From Solwaraspora sp. WMMD792 (GTDB lineage: Bacteria > Actinomycetota > Actinomycetes > Mycobacteriales > Micromonosporaceae), in NCBI RefSeq assembly GCF_029626105.1, contig NZ_JARUBH010000009.1:744001-808000 (forward strand): a stretch of 64,000 bases of DNA, written 5' to 3'. The notes beneath the pieces were generated by a model. It was not told the DNA's origin. It made no database searches and worked only from the letters and a program-made list of their open reading frames with translations. A program made the translations under genes and the position numbers. Positions 44,914 to 54,570 of the stretch are shown one piece after another (position 1 is the stretch's first letter; each line of letters opens with the position of its first letter).

Positions 44914-45414
44914 GTGACCGACGCGGAGCTGACGGTGGACCGCGCGCCGGAGCCGGCGCGCAACCGGCACGCGGCCAGGGTCCTGCTCGTCGACTCGGCG
45001 GGTCGGGTGTTGCTGCTACGCGGGTACGACCCGGCTCGTCCCGGACACCGGTACTGGTTCACCCCCGGCGGTGGACTGGAGCCCGGCGAGACCCCGGTCG
45101 ACGGCGCGGTCCGCGAGTTGGCCGAGGAGACCGGCCTGCGCGTGACACCTACCGAGTTGGGCGCGCCGGTCTGGCGGGAAACCGTCGAGTTCCCGTTCGA
45201 CGGCCGGTGGTACCGCCAGGAACAGCACTTCTTCCTGCTGCGGGTGCCCAACTGGCAGGTCGACACGAGCGGGTTCGACGACATCGAACGCCGTACCATC
45301 GACGCCCACCGGTGGTGGCCGGTCGGTGAGCTCGCGACCACCCCGGAACGGGTCTATCCGCCGGAGCTGCCGACCCTGCTGCGCCGGCTGACGGGAGAGG
45401 CCGAACCGTGCTGA
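44914..45414 (+). CDS. NUDIX hydrolase
   Basis: A 166-residue pyrophosphohydrolase. The Nudix box (GX5EX7REUXEEXGU) is complete from residue about 50: GGGLEPGETPVDGAVRELAE, then ETGL. WYRQEQHFFLLRVP is the following strand region. The GTG at 44914 lies six bases after TACTCT, so it is probably leaderless; a GTG at 44881 would add 11 residues. Substrate unknown. Its end overlaps rnhB by seven bases. Confidence 0.88.
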   Translation: MTDAELTVDRAPEPARNRHAARVLLVDSAGRVLLLRGYDPARPGHRYWFTPGGGLEPGETPVDGAVRELAEETGLRVTPTELGAPVWRETVEFPFDGRWYRQEQHFFLLRVPNWQVDTSGFDDIERRTIDAHRWWPVGELATTPERVYPPELPTLLRRLTGEAEPC

Positions 45415-46280
45415 CTCCACCGCGTACCGTGGTGCGCCGCGACGCCGGGCTCTACGCGTTGGAGCAGGCTCTGCGGCGGCGCGGATTCGCCCACGTGGCC
45501 GGCGCTGACGAGGCCGGCCGGGGTGCGTGTGCCGGGCCGCTGGTGGCGGCCGCGGTGGTGCTCGCGCCGGGCCGGCGGGGCGAGATCGACGGGCTGGCCG
45601 ATTCGAAGCTGCTCACCCCGGCGGCGCGGGAGCGGGTCTACGCCTCGGTCCGTGACCGGGCACTCGCCCACCGGATCGTGGTCGTCTCGGCCGACGAGAT
45701 CGACCGTCGGGGCCTGCACGTGTGCAATCTCGCCGCGATGCGCCGGGCGCTGGCCGGGCTCAGCCCCGCACCTGAGTACGTGTTGACCGACGGGTTCGGC
45801 GTTGACGGGCTCGGTGCGCCCGGGCTCGCGGTGTGGAAGGGCGACCGGGTGGCGGCTTGCGTGGCGGCGGCCAGCGTGCTCGCGAAGGTCACTCGGGACC
45901 GGCTGATGGTCGAGCTCGACGGGCGGTTCCCGGGTTACGGCTTCGCCGAGCACAAGGGCTACGCCACCGCCGAGCATCAGGCCGCGTTGAGTCGGCAGGG
46001 GCCGTGTGTCGAGCACCGGTTCTCGTACGTCAACGTGGCAGCCGCCTCGGGCCGGTCCGCGAGTCCGCCCCGCTCCCGCCGACCGGTCGCCGAAGCTGGC
46101 CGGACTGACGTCGCGGGAGCCGACCCGACGGTCGGGGCCGGCTCGGCCGACATCGGCATCCGTGAGCCGATGGGGCGTCCGGACCCCATCCGGGGTACCG
46201 TCGGCGTGGCGTTGGACGAGCAGCTTCGCCAACCGGCGCTACTGGGGGAAGATGTGGTCATGGAAGGCGGATGGCGATGA
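45408..46280 (+). CDS. rnhB: ribonuclease HII
   Basis: Removes ribonucleotides from DNA and RNA primers. The catalytic motif VAGADEAGRGACAGPLVAAA (about 30-49), DSKLLTPAARE, AAASVLAKVTRDRLM and GYGFAEHKGY are intact in residues 1-210. About 75 further Ala/Gly/Pro-rich residues form a tail not seen in the minimal enzyme. The stop overlaps the DUF2469 start as ATGA. Confidence 0.95.
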   Translation: MLTPPRTVVRRDAGLYALEQALRRRGFAHVAGADEAGRGACAGPLVAAAVVLAPGRRGEIDGLADSKLLTPAARERVYASVRDRALAHRIVVVSADEIDRRGLHVCNLAAMRRALAGLSPAPEYVLTDGFGVDGLGAPGLAVWKGDRVAACVAAASVLAKVTRDRLMVELDGRFPGYGFAEHKGYATAEHQAALSRQGPCVEHRFSYVNVAAASGRSASPPRSRRPVAEAGRTDVAGADPTVGAGSADIGIREPMGRPDPIRGTVGVALDEQLRQPALLGEDVVMEGGWR

Positions 46281-46600
46281 GCGCCGAGGATCTCGAGAAG
46301 TACGAGACAGAGATGGAGCTGCAGCTCTACCGGGAGTACCGCGACATCGTCCGCCAGTTTTCGTACGTCGTCGAGACCGAGCGTCGCTTCTACCTGGCGA
46401 ACCAGGTCGACCTGCACGTGCGCAATTCTGACGGCGAGGTGTACTTCGAGGTCGAGATGCACGATGCCTGGGTGTGGGACATGTACCGTCCTGCCCGTTT
46501 CGTGAAGAACGTCAGAGTAATGACGTTCAAGGATGTAAATGTGGAAGAGTTGGACAAGCCGGAAATCTCACTACCGGCAGATTCCGGGTTCAGCGGCTGA
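46277..46600 (+). CDS. DUF2469 family protein
   Basis: A 107-residue protein strictly conserved in actinomycetes: SAEDLEKYETEMELQLYREY, VVETERRFYLANQVD, DAWVWDMYRPARFVKNVRV, TFKDVNVEEL. No function is known. The ATG at 46277 overlaps the rnhB TGA; an ATG six bases earlier is possible. It follows rnhB here as it does in mycobacteria and streptomycetes. Confidence 0.92.
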   Translation: MSAEDLEKYETEMELQLYREYRDIVRQFSYVVETERRFYLANQVDLHVRNSDGEVYFEVEMHDAWVWDMYRPARFVKNVRVMTFKDVNVEELDKPEISLPADSGFSG

Positions 46601-46725
46601 CTTCAATGGCCGGTCCATAGCAGATCGACTGCGGCGAAATTCCGTTTTCCACAGCTTGAACCAGCATCCACAGCCTGTCGTCCGCCCGTCGAGGCCGTAC
46701 CCCGGTCGGGTGCCAGCCTGTCGGC

Positions 46726-47283
46726 ATGAGATTCCTGCTCCTGCCGATGCTGGTCGCGGCGATCCTGTTCAGCACTGCGCCCGCAGTCCCCGCCACGGTG
46801 TCGGTCGCCGCCCCCGGACCACAACCAACCGGGTCCGCGCGCCCAGCCGCAGACCCGCGTTTCCACCCGCCACTGGCCGGCGCCGTCACGCTGAGCCGCC
46901 GATTCGACCCGCCCCCGGTGCCCTGGGGGCGCGGACACCGGGGCGTCGATCTCACCGCTGACGTCGGTGCCACCGTGTACGCCGCCGGAGCCGGCACGGT
47001 CAGCCACTCCGGTCGGATCGTCGACCGGGGCGTGGTCAGCATCAGTCACCCGGGTGGGTTCAGGACCACCTACGAACCCGTGGACGGCTGGCTCGCCGTC
47101 GGCACTGCGGTCAGCGCCGGCCGTCCGATCGGCGCCGTCACCGAAGGCCATCCGGGTTGTCCTGCCGACGCATGCCTGCACTGGGGCCTGCGGCTGACGG
47201 ACGGCAGCTACCTCGATCCGTTGCTGTTGCTCGGCAACGGACGTGTCCGCCTGCTGCCGCTCGGGTCAGCCGCCCCGGTGTAG
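46726..47283 (+). CDS. M23 family metallopeptidase (LytM-like)
   Basis: An exported 185-residue peptidoglycan peptidase. It has a signal peptide (LLLPMLVAAILFSTAPAVPA), then a compact M23 domain: GHRGVDLTADVGATVYAAG gives the HxxxD zinc site, and LHWGLRL the HxH-type end. The last 18 bp overlap the convergent aminotransferase gene. The upstream 125 bp contain TTTTCCACA and GCATCCACA (DnaA-box-like). Confidence 0.9.
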   Translation: MRFLLLPMLVAAILFSTAPAVPATVSVAAPGPQPTGSARPAADPRFHPPLAGAVTLSRRFDPPPVPWGRGHRGVDLTADVGATVYAAGAGTVSHSGRIVDRGVVSISHPGGFRTTYEPVDGWLAVGTAVSAGRPIGAVTEGHPGCPADACLHWGLRLTDGSYLDPLLLLGNGRVRLLPLGSAAPV

Positions 47284-48468
47284 CAGCGCGGGCAGCAGCT
47301 CCGCGAGCCGGTCGTAGTCCGCTGCCCGGTTGTAGACCTGAGCGCAGATTCGCAACCACGCCCGATCGGACCACCAGGCGACCGACACCTCAGTGGCCAG
47401 GTCGTCGGCGATCCGACGACGCAGCGTGGCCGCTGCGACAGCGCTGTCGGCCACGCCGGCCGGTAGCGGGACCAGCCGCATGGCCAGCTGGGCCGACTCC
47501 GGTCGGTGCGGATCGGGTACCGGCAGCCGCTGCGGCGGGACCCCTAGCGCGTCGGCGATGGTCCGCTGGCCGTAACCGACCAGTGCGGCGTTGTGCGCTC
47601 GGACCCGGTCCAGGCCGAGGCTGCGCAACGCGTACAGGCCAGCCGGCGCAGCCAGCCACGCGGTGTAGTCGCGGGTGCCCTGCCACTCCACCCGCGACGG
47701 GAACCCGGATTCCTGCTCCCAGGAGACCCCCAGCGGCTCAAGCCGTTCCCGCCACCGGGGCGCGACCGCCAGCAGCGCCGTGCCGCGCGGCGCGAACGCC
47801 CACTTGTGCAGGTTGCCCACCCAGAAGTCGGCGCCGATCCGGTCGACCTCGACCGCCAGCATCCCCGGGACGTGGGCGGCGTCGACCAGGACCGGTACGC
47901 CGGCGTCACGGGCCACCGTGACCATCTCGGCGACCGGGAACACCTGCGCGGTCGGCGAGGTGACCTGGTCGACCACCAGCAGCCGGGTCCGGCCCGGCCG
48001 GAGCGCGGCGCGCAACCGCTCGACGACCTCCTCGGCCGGTGCCCCCAGGGGCACCGCTACGACGCGTACTGTCGCGCCAGTACGCCGGCACTCCCGCTCG
48101 ACCGAGAGCGCGACCGCGCCGTACCCGTGGTCGGTCAACAGCACCTCGTCGCCGCTGCCCAGACGCAGCGTCTGCAGCACCGTCGCGGCGGCGACGGTGA
48201 CGTTGTCGACCAGTGCGGCGCCTTCCGGGTCGGCACCGAGGAAAGCGGCCAGATGGCGGCGGGTGTGGCCGATCCGATCCAGCAGACCCTGGGTGAAGAA
48301 CCGCTGCGGGTCGGCCTCCATCTCGTCGCGTAGCCGCTGCTGCACCCGCTGTACCGAGACTGGGACCGCGCCGAACGCGCCGTGGTTGAGGTGGGTGACC
48401 GCCGGGTCGAGGGAGAACAGCATCCGTGCGCCGGGTAGCGGTTCGGGTGGGACCAGGCCGCCGCTCAT
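47266..48468 (-). CDS. class V aminotransferase (isopenicillin-N-epimerase-like)
   Basis: A 400-residue PLP enzyme. HLNHGAFGAVPVSVQ opens the fold. VDAAHVPGMLAVEV carries the PLP-ring Asp and FWVGNLHKWAFAP the Schiff-base Lys; GTRDYTAWLA is also typical of the CefD-like group. The reaction may be a desulfurase, epimerase or lyase and cannot be decided. The ATG at 48468 has GGAAGG six bases upstream. Confidence 0.87.
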   Translation of the reverse strand: MSGGLVPPEPLPGARMLFSLDPAVTHLNHGAFGAVPVSVQRVQQRLRDEMEADPQRFFTQGLLDRIGHTRRHLAAFLGADPEGAALVDNVTVAAATVLQTLRLGSGDEVLLTDHGYGAVALSVERECRRTGATVRVVAVPLGAPAEEVVERLRAALRPGRTRLLVVDQVTSPTAQVFPVAEMVTVARDAGVPVLVDAAHVPGMLAVEVDRIGADFWVGNLHKWAFAPRGTALLAVAPRWRERLEPLGVSWEQESGFPSRVEWQGTRDYTAWLAAPAGLYALRSLGLDRVRAHNAALVGYGQRTIADALGVPPQRLPVPDPHRPESAQLAMRLVPLPAGVADSAVAAATLRRRIADDLATEVSVAWWSDRAWLRICAQVYNRAADYDRLAELLPALLHRGG

Positions 48469-48635
48469 CAGATGCCTTCCGTGGATACTCCGGCGTTGCG
48501 GCCGGGGAGGAAACGGACTCCTGCGGAGCAGGACAGGGAAAGTCGATTCGCCGCCGGGGCGGATCGACGTCCAGTACCCGCGCACCGGGACATCCGGCGT
48601 GCGGACAGGTGTGCTAACGTGACGTTGCCCTTCCG

Positions 48636-48818
48636 GTGACGACCAAGCCGGTCGGGCCTACCGCCGGGCTGGTGGGAAGTGACGTCTGTGGAGACTGTGT
48701 AAGACCGATGGGCGGTACTCCGTCCCTTGCCGTTGATTCGGGTCGGCTGTGGTCGGCGAAGCAGAAAACTCGACCCGTGAGGGTCGAATCTCCCTGCTTC
48801 AGCAGGGGGAGATGTCAA
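48636..48818 (+). pseudogene. tnpB 3' remnant of an IS200/IS605-type element
   Basis: The frame reads VGSDVCGDCVRPMGG, then KQKTRPVRVESPCFSRG. From memory this matches the C-terminal tail of actinobacterial TnpB (ACGxxVRP..., KQEPxRE...ESPAFRRG). Nothing upstream encodes the nuclease body, so only the last ~180 bp of the element remain. It lies between xerC and the aminotransferase gene. Confidence 0.6.
48722..48818 (+). ncRNA. omegaRNA-like right end of the tnpB relic
   Basis: Two stacked hairpins, TCGACCC-GTGA-GGGTCGA (48770-48787) and TCTCCCTGCT-TC-AGCAGGGGGAGA (48789-48812, one bulge), are followed by TGTCAA. This is the arrangement I recall at the right ends of IS605-family tnpB elements, where the omegaRNA scaffold ends and the guide begins. 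The putative guide would be the next ~16-20 nt (from CGGCACATTTTAGG). Whether it is still transcribed is unknown. Confidence 0.5.
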
Positions 48819-48892
48819 CGGCACATTTTAGGCGAGCCGCCGCCCCGGAACGCTCCGGGTGCGCGGCCCGTCCGCCGGGCCGGCCGGCAGCC

Positions 48893-49894
48893 TCAGGCCC
48901 GCGGATGTGCCTGCCGGTACGCCGCCCGCAACCGCTCCACCGACACGTGGGTGTAGAGCTGGGTGCTGGCCAGCGAGGCGTGCCCGAGCAACTCCTGGAC
49001 CGACCGCAGGTCGGCGCCACCCTCCAGCAGGTGGGTGGCCGCCGAGTGGCGCAGCCCGTGCGGGGTGACGCGGGGTACGCCCGCGTCGCGGGCAGCTGCG
49101 GCGACGATCCGGCGGACCACCGTGGCCTGGAGCCGGCCGCCCTTCGCGCCGAGCAGGAGCGCCTCGCCGGAGCGGGGCGACGCGAGCGCCGGTCGCCCCC
49201 GGGCCAGCCAGTCGTGGATCGCCGCCCCGGCCGGCACCCCGTACGGCACGGTCCGCTCCCGGCCGCCCTTGCCCAGCACCCGGAGTACCCGTCGGCCCGG
49301 GTCGAGGTCGGCGAGGTCGAGCCCGCAGAGTTCGCTCACCCGGACCCCGGTCGCGTACAGCAGCTCCAGGACCAGCCGGTCGCGCAGCCGCAGCGGTTCG
49401 TCCGGACCGGTGCCGGTCGGTTCCCGGGTCTGTTCCCCGGCCGGCTGAGCTTCCGAGTCGGTGCCGTCGCCGTCCGGCATCAGCTGTGCGGCCTGCTCGA
49501 CGCGCAGCACCGCCGGCAGCGTCCGGTGCGGTCGAGGGCTGGCCAGGGCCGCACCGGGATCGGCGCTGGTCAACCCGCTGCGGTGCGCCCAGCCGCTGAA
49601 TGCGCGGGCGGCCGCCGCCCGCCGAGCCAGCGTGGCGCGGGCGGCGCCGAACGTCCGTTGCCGGGCCAGCCAGCTGCGCAACACCGTGATGTCGAGTCCG
49701 GCGGGGGAGTGGACCCCCATCCGGGCGGCGTGGTCGAGCAGCGACACGACGTCACCGACGTACGCCCGTACGGTGTGGGCCGAACGGTTGTCGACCAGGG
49801 CGAGGTGCCGCGCGAAGGCGTCCACGGCGTCGCGCAGGCCGGACGGCAACCCGGCGTGCCGCGCGGCGGTGCCCCGGCTGCCGTCGTCGCTCAT
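48893..49894 (-). CDS. xerC: tyrosine recombinase XerC
   Basis: Resolves chromosome dimers at dif with XerD. The 333 residues hold an N-terminal SAM-like core-binding domain ([19 protein letters not shown]) and the catalytic residues: Arg in [13 protein letters not shown], Lys in [33 protein letters not shown] (Tyr nucleophile). A Glu/Pro-rich insert of about 25 residues lies between the domains. Its ATG overlaps the dprA stop; last gene of yraN-comM-dprA-xerC. Confidence 0.9.
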   Translation of the reverse strand: MSDDGSRGTAARHAGLPSGLRDAVDAFARHLALVDNRSAHTVRAYVGDVVSLLDHAARMGVHSPAGLDITVLRSWLARQRTFGAARATLARRAAAARAFSGWAHRSGLTSADPGAALASPRPHRTLPAVLRVEQAAQLMPDGDGTDSEAQPAGEQTREPTGTGPDEPLRLRDRLVLELLYATGVRVSELCGLDLADLDPGRRVLRVLGKGGRERTVPYGVPAGAAIHDWLARGRPALASPRSGEALLLGAKGGRLQATVVRRIVAAAARDAGVPRVTPHGLRHSAATHLLEGGADLRSVQELLGHASLASTQLYTHVSVERLRAAYRQAHPRA

Positions 49895-51150
49895 TCCCCG
49901 ACCGTCGGCCCGGCGGCCCGATCGGTCAAGCCGCCACGCCGGCCGACCCCGGTGGCGGACCGGGGCGGCAACCGGTAGCGCCCGTCCGCGCCGGTGAGCA
50001 GGCCTCGGGCCTGCAGAGCGGAGACCGTACGCATCGCGGTGCGAATGTCGACGCCGGCCCGGCCGGCCAGCTCGTCCAGGTCGACCGAGCCGCGTCCGGG
50101 AACCGCTTCCAGGACCCGCGCCGCCTGGGGGTCGAGCGAGTCACGGGGACGCTCGGGCCCGCGTGGTGGTGGTGCGAGGTCGATACCGATCCGGCCGATC
50201 TCCTCCTGCACGTGGGCGACCCCGGCGACGAGCCGGGCCTGCGGGTGGTCGCGCAGAATCTCGTGACAGCCGACTGACACGGCGGAGGTGATCGGCCCGG
50301 GCACCACCATGGTCGCCCGGCCCAGGGCCAACGCGCGCCGGACCGTCTGGGCGGCCCCGCTACGGGCACCGGCCTCGACCAGCACGGTCCCGGCCGTCGC
50401 GGCGGCGATCAACCGGTTGCGGGTGAGGAACCGGTGCCGCAGCGGCTCGGCGCCGGGCAGCCACTCACTGACCAGCAGCCCGGACTCGGCGATCTGGTCG
50501 AACATCGCGGTGTTCCCGGCGGGGTACGGCCGGTCGATCCCGCAGGCCAACACCGCTACCGTGCAGCCGCCAGCGGCGAGCGCACCGCGATGGGCGCAGG
50601 CGTCGATGCCGTACGCACCACCGGAGGCGATCGTCCAACCCTGCTCGGCAAGGCCGTGCCCGAACTCCATGCTGACGTGGCGTCCGTACTCGCTGGGTGC
50701 CCGGGAACCGACCACGGCGACCGACCGGGCCAGCGCCTCGGCGAGCGGCCACGGCCCACGGATCCACATGGCCAGCGGTGGCGCGCCGCCCCGGGAACCT
50801 CCGGAACCGGCACCGCCCGACCCGCCGTCGGGGCGACGGGCCAGCCGGGTCAGGTCCTCGACCTGGCGCGGCCAGTCCGGATCCTCCGGCGTCACCAGCC
50901 GGGCGCCGACCCGCGCCGCCCGGTCGAGAGCGGCGGCGGCCACCTGCAGCGGATCGGCGGTCGCCAGCCGCGCGGAGCTCGCCGTCCGGGTCGGGTCGTC
51001 CGGACTCCGCCCGCCGCGTAGCCGGGCCAGCGCCTCGACCGGGCCGACCGCCGCCACGAGCCGGTGAACGGCTTCGTTTCCGGGCTCGGCGAGCCAGGTC
51101 AACGCGATCCGGGCCAGCCGGCTGCCGGCCGGTTCGGTGCCCGGCATCAC
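49891..51150 (-). CDS. dprA: DNA-processing protein DprA
   Basis: Loads RecA onto incoming single-stranded DNA in natural transformation; also kept in bacteria not known to be competent. The Rossmann core shows [37 protein letters not shown] and [14 protein letters not shown], with a C-terminal winged helix ([20 protein letters not shown]). 419 residues. The GTG overlaps the comM stop as GTGA. Confidence 0.93.
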   Translation of the reverse strand: MMPGTEPAGSRLARIALTWLAEPGNEAVHRLVAAVGPVEALARLRGGRSPDDPTRTASSARLATADPLQVAAAALDRAARVGARLVTPEDPDWPRQVEDLTRLARRPDGGSGGAGSGGSRGGAPPLAMWIRGPWPLAEALARSVAVVGSRAPSEYGRHVSMEFGHGLAEQGWTIASGGAYGIDACAHRGALAAGGCTVAVLACGIDRPYPAGNTAMFDQIAESGLLVSEWLPGAEPLRHRFLTRNRLIAAATAGTVLVEAGARSGAAQTVRRALALGRATMVVPGPITSAVSVGCHEILRDHPQARLVAGVAHVQEEIGRIGIDLAPPPRGPERPRDSLDPQAARVLEAVPGRGSVDLDELAGRAGVDIRTAMRTVSALQARGLLTGADGRYRLPPRSATGVGRRGGLTDRAAGPTVGE

Positions 51151-52664
51151 AGCTCGCCCGTCCGCAGCTGGATGGCTTCGTCGATGTCGGCCGAGTCCGG
51201 CCGGGACCGTCCGTCCAGGTCCGCGATTGACCAGGCGAGTCGCAGAATGCGGTCGAAGCCCCGGGCGGAGATCGCCCCGACGTCCAGCCGCCGCCGCAGT
51301 GCGGCGGTCTCACCGGCGGGCAGCCGCCACGGCGGGCGTCGCAACGCGGGTCCGGGGACCACCGAGTTGGTCCGCCAGCCCTGGCCGGCCCAGCGCTGCC
51401 GGGCGGCCTCGCGGGCGGCGGCCACCCGGGCGGCCACCGTCGCGGTCGGTTCCGCCGGCGTCTGGTTCGTCATCAGGTCCACGGCCCGCAGCGCGGTGAG
51501 GCTCACCTGCAGGTCGATGCGATCCATCAGGGGACCGGACAGCCGGCTACGGTAGCGGCGCCGTACCACGGGCGGGCACTCGCAGAACTGATCGCCCGCC
51601 GGCCGGGCGCATGGGCACGGATTGGCCGCGAGCACGAGCTGGCACCGGGCGGGGTACTCGGTGACCCCCAGGGCGCGGGTGATCAGCACCCGCCCCTTCT
51701 CCAGCGGCTGCCGCAACGAATCCAGCACCCGGCTGTGGAACTCGGGTGCCTCGTCGAGGAACAGCACGCCGTGGTGGGCCAGTGAGACCGCGCCGGGGCG
51801 GGCCAGCCCGGAACCGCCGCCGACCAGCGATGCGACGGTCGCCGAGTGGTGCGGGGCCTGGAACGGTGGTCGGCGTAGCAGCGCGCTGCCCGGTGGCAGC
51901 ACTCCGGCGATCGAGTGCAGCGCGGAGACCTCCAGCGCCGCCGGGTCGTCCAACGGCGGCAGCAGACCGGGGAGCCGTTCCGCCAGCATGGTCTTGCCGG
52001 CACCGGGCGGCCCGATCAGCGCCAGGTGGTGGCCGCCGGCGGCGGCGATCTCCAGGGCCCGCTTGCCGAACGCCTGCCCGGCGACGTCGGCGAGGTCCGG
52101 GCCGGCCTGGACGGCTCCTGGCTTCGGTGGCGGGGGATCGAGCAGCTCGTCGGCGCCGCGGATGAACGAGATCAGCCGGTGCAGCGTGTCGACGGCCTTG
52201 ACCCGCACCCCCGGCACCACCGCCGCCTCGGCCGCGTTGGCGGCCGGCACCACCACCTGGGTCACCCCGGCCCGGGCCGCCGCCACCACCATGGGGAGCA
52301 GCCCGCGCACCGGTCGTACGGTGCCGTCCAGGCCCAACTCGCCGAGCAGCGCCACCCCGTCGACCGGGGCGAGCGGCAGCTCTCCGGTGCCGCCGAGCAA
52401 CGCGGTGGCCACTGCGAGGTCGAACCCAGAACCGACCTTGGGCAGCGTCGCCGGTAGCAGGTTGACGGTGATCCGCCGGTTCGGCCAGTGCTGCCCGGAA
52501 TTGACGATCGCGGCGCGCACCCGGTCCCGTGCCTCGTGCAGGGTGGTGTCCGGCAACCCCGAGATGATCACTGCCGGGAGCCCGGCGGCGAGGTCGGCCT
52601 CCACCTCCACGAGATGCCCGGTGACGCCGACCAGGCCGACGCAGAGCACCTTCGCGTAGCTCAT
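51147..52664 (-). CDS. comM: YifB/ComM family Mg-chelatase-like AAA ATPase
   Basis: A 505-residue hexameric helicase that in Vibrio promotes branch migration during transformation. An N-terminal Lon-like domain (GLPAVIISGLPDTTLHEARD) precedes the AAA core with LIGPPGAGKTMLAERLPGLL, FLDEAPEFHSRVLDSLRQPL and the C-terminal helical lid. CPCARPAGDQFCEC looks like a zinc-binding insert. Second gene of the unit after yraN, 238 bp from it. Confidence 0.93.
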   Translation of the reverse strand: MSYAKVLCVGLVGVTGHLVEVEADLAAGLPAVIISGLPDTTLHEARDRVRAAIVNSGQHWPNRRITVNLLPATLPKVGSGFDLAVATALLGGTGELPLAPVDGVALLGELGLDGTVRPVRGLLPMVVAAARAGVTQVVVPAANAAEAAVVPGVRVKAVDTLHRLISFIRGADELLDPPPPKPGAVQAGPDLADVAGQAFGKRALEIAAAGGHHLALIGPPGAGKTMLAERLPGLLPPLDDPAALEVSALHSIAGVLPPGSALLRRPPFQAPHHSATVASLVGGGSGLARPGAVSLAHHGVLFLDEAPEFHSRVLDSLRQPLEKGRVLITRALGVTEYPARCQLVLAANPCPCARPAGDQFCECPPVVRRRYRSRLSGPLMDRIDLQVSLTALRAVDLMTNQTPAEPTATVAARVAAAREAARQRWAGQGWRTNSVVPGPALRRPPWRLPAGETAALRRRLDVGAISARGFDRILRLAWSIADLDGRSRPDSADIDEAIQLRTGEL

Positions 52665-52804
52665 CGTCCGGTCTCCAGCGGTCGGCCATCCTCCGTGGAT
52701 GGTGGTGGTCGGTCGTCGGCGCGCGGCGGGCGGTGGATGTCGTTTCTCATGGCACGACGGTGGCTGTCCGCGACCCGGGCCGCCGGGCCGGGCCGGGGCG
52801 CGCC

Positions 52805-52831
52805 TGTGGACGAAGGTCCCGCTGTGGACAA
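52805..52831. promoter_or_regulatory. two DnaA-box-like 9-mers
   Basis: TGTGGACGA (52805) and TGTGGACAA (52823). The second is the exact complement of the Streptomyces-type box TTGTCCACA. They lie between comM and yraN; TGTGGACGG and TGTGGACGC occur at 53320 and 53338. They could be DnaA-titration sites rather than an origin. Confidence 0.35.
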
Positions 52832-52902
52832 CGCGGCGACCGGTTGACGCCAGGTGCTAGGCGGCGGCTGCCGGGCGGCGCTGACGGGTCGGGCGACAGT
52901 GG

Positions 52903-53265
52903 TCAGAAGGCCGCCGTCAGGTGCCGGACCTGGGCCGCGCCGGACCGACCGACGGTCACGCAGATCAGATCGAATCGCACCGGCCGCCGGCGATGTCCCG
53001 GGTTGGCGGCCAGCCAGCCGGCGGCCAGCCGGCGGATCCGCCGGGCCTTGGCCGCGGTGACCGCTTCCTCCGGCGCGCCGTAGCGGCCACTGCGTCGGGT
53101 CTTCACTTCGCAGAACACGATGGTGTCGGCGTGCCGGGCGATGATGTCGATCTCGCCGACGGCGCAGCGCCAGTTGCGTTCGACGACGATGAGCCCGGCG
53201 TCAACGAGGTGCCGTACCGCACAGCGTTCGCCGTAGGCGCCGACGGCCTGCCTGATGTTGGTCAT
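52903..53265 (-). CDS. UPF0102 / YraN family endonuclease-like protein
   Basis: 120 residues with a PD-(D/E)XK-type nuclease core: GAYGERCAVRHLVDAGL, then GEIDIIARHADTIVFCEVKT (Asp, Glu, Lys). VKTRRSGRYGAPEEAVTAAK follows. No substrate is known. The ATG at 53265 gives the family's normal N-terminus. First gene of the minus-strand unit. Confidence 0.92.
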   Translation of the reverse strand: MTNIRQAVGAYGERCAVRHLVDAGLIVVERNWRCAVGEIDIIARHADTIVFCEVKTRRSGRYGAPEEAVTAAKARRIRRLAAGWLAANPGHRRRPVRFDLICVTVGRSGAAQVRHLTAAF

Positions 53266-53471
53266 GTCCGGCAACGTGCCCGGCGGTGCTGGCACATGCC
53301 CGGTGCGGTACGCCGTGGTTGTGGACGGCGGGCTTGCTGTGGACGCCGCGACGGCACCGGCCGCCGACCTGCTAGCGCCGGTCTGACCAGCACCGGTACA
53401 AGATCGCCCGAGACGTCGGTGGAGCGGACCCGAGTGGCGGCGGCGGTTGCGGTGACATACGGTCCCTGTCC

Positions 53472-54347
53472 GTGGACCCGAACCGAAACTATCCGGACGA
53501 CCCCGATCCCCGGTGGTACTCCGAGCGCACCTACGTCGATCCGTCCTGGCAATCCACCGAGTCGAGCAGCGACCGGTTCGGTGACGACCCGTTCGGCGGC
53601 ACCAGCCGGTACGCCAGTGGCGACGGTACCGGTGAACTGCGGGCCGCCCGGGCAGCCCGGGCGGATACGACGGAAGGTGGCCGGCGGCGCGCGGCGCCGG
53701 AACCGGCGTCGGCACCGCCGTACGGGGCTCCGGCGTCGGCACCGCCGTTTGCTTCGCCGTCGTCGGCACCGCCGTTCGCTCCGCCGTCGTCGGCACCTCC
53801 CGGGCCGGCGAGCGGTCCACCGTTTGCGACCCCGGAGCCCCGGCCGGAGCCGGGTCCGGCGGTCGATGCCGGCCGGCGGTCCGAGTCCGGTCGGCGGTCC
53901 GACCAGGCGCGGCCGGACGAGTCGGCCAGTTCGGTCGACATTCCCACCGGGCTCATGCCGCCGGTCACCCCCCGTCCGGCCGGTGATCCGCCGTCGATGG
54001 GGGAGTACGGCGGCCGGCGGGCACCGGTGGGCAGCGTCGTCAGCGACGGGGTGTACCGCAGTCGACGTCCTGCGCTGGGGATCCTGTTCGCCGTCCTGGT
54101 GATGATCTTCGAGGTGCCGGCGTTGCGGCTGTTGCTGGACGGAGCGCTGGCCGATCCGGCCGAGGTCGGCGCGGTGGTCGCCGGTACGGCGCTGATGATC
54201 GGACTGCCCGCGTTCGGTATCGGTCTCTACGCGCTGGCCACCGGGGCGACCAAGGTGGGTTCCCCGGTCGAGGCGTGGCTGCGTCCGCCGACCGCGCATC
54301 TGCTGGTCGGCCTGCTGCTGTTCGTGGTGGCCGGACTCGCGGGCTGA
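53472..54347 (+). CDS. hypothetical membrane protein with Pro/Ser/Ala-rich N-terminus
   Basis: 291 residues. About 190 are low-complexity (repeated ASAPPF/SSAPPF units, 21 bp each, near nt 53710-53810). Three membrane segments follow (LGILFAVLVMIFEVPAL; GAVVAGTALMIGLPAFGIGL; HLLVGLLLFVVAGLA). It is not recognised as a characterised family. TACGGT ends eight bases before the GTG, so it may be leaderless. It diverges from yraN. Confidence 0.75.
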   Translation: MDPNRNYPDDPDPRWYSERTYVDPSWQSTESSSDRFGDDPFGGTSRYASGDGTGELRAARAARADTTEGGRRRAAPEPASAPPYGAPASAPPFASPSSAPPFAPPSSAPPGPASGPPFATPEPRPEPGPAVDAGRRSESGRRSDQARPDESASSVDIPTGLMPPVTPRPAGDPPSMGEYGGRRAPVGSVVSDGVYRSRRPALGILFAVLVMIFEVPALRLLLDGALADPAEVGAVVAGTALMIGLPAFGIGLYALATGATKVGSPVEAWLRPPTAHLLVGLLLFVVAGLAG

Positions 54348-54361
54348 ACCATGCGGGCTGG

Positions 54362-54392
54362 CCGGGTCGCGACCCGGCGCAGGGCGTACACT
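54362..54392 (+). promoter_or_regulatory. palindrome and -10-like box upstream of rpsB
   Basis: A perfect 16-bp palindrome CCGGGTCGCGACCCGG (54362-54377) precedes TACACT (54387-54392), a plausible -10, leaving a leader of about 170 nt to rpsB. The palindrome overlaps the place where a -35 would sit, so it might be an operator or the terminator of the upstream gene. Confidence 0.4.
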
Positions 54393-54570
54393 TGACAACC
54401 GGCGACCGCCTCGCGCGGTCGACCTCGCGCGCCCTTCTCCCCGGCGACAGCCGTGGGGGCGACGGTCCCCTGGTCCTGATCACTCAGGCCCACCATGACC
54501 GCCGACCGGGCGCCAGGACGCCCGGCCGCCGGCCGGCGTGACAACCAGGGACATACAGGGAGAAGACACC

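Noticed and set aside
46640-46680. Replication origin from TTTTCCACA and GCATCCACA
   Set aside because: Only two imperfect boxes, no AT-rich stretch, and no dnaA or dnaN gene.
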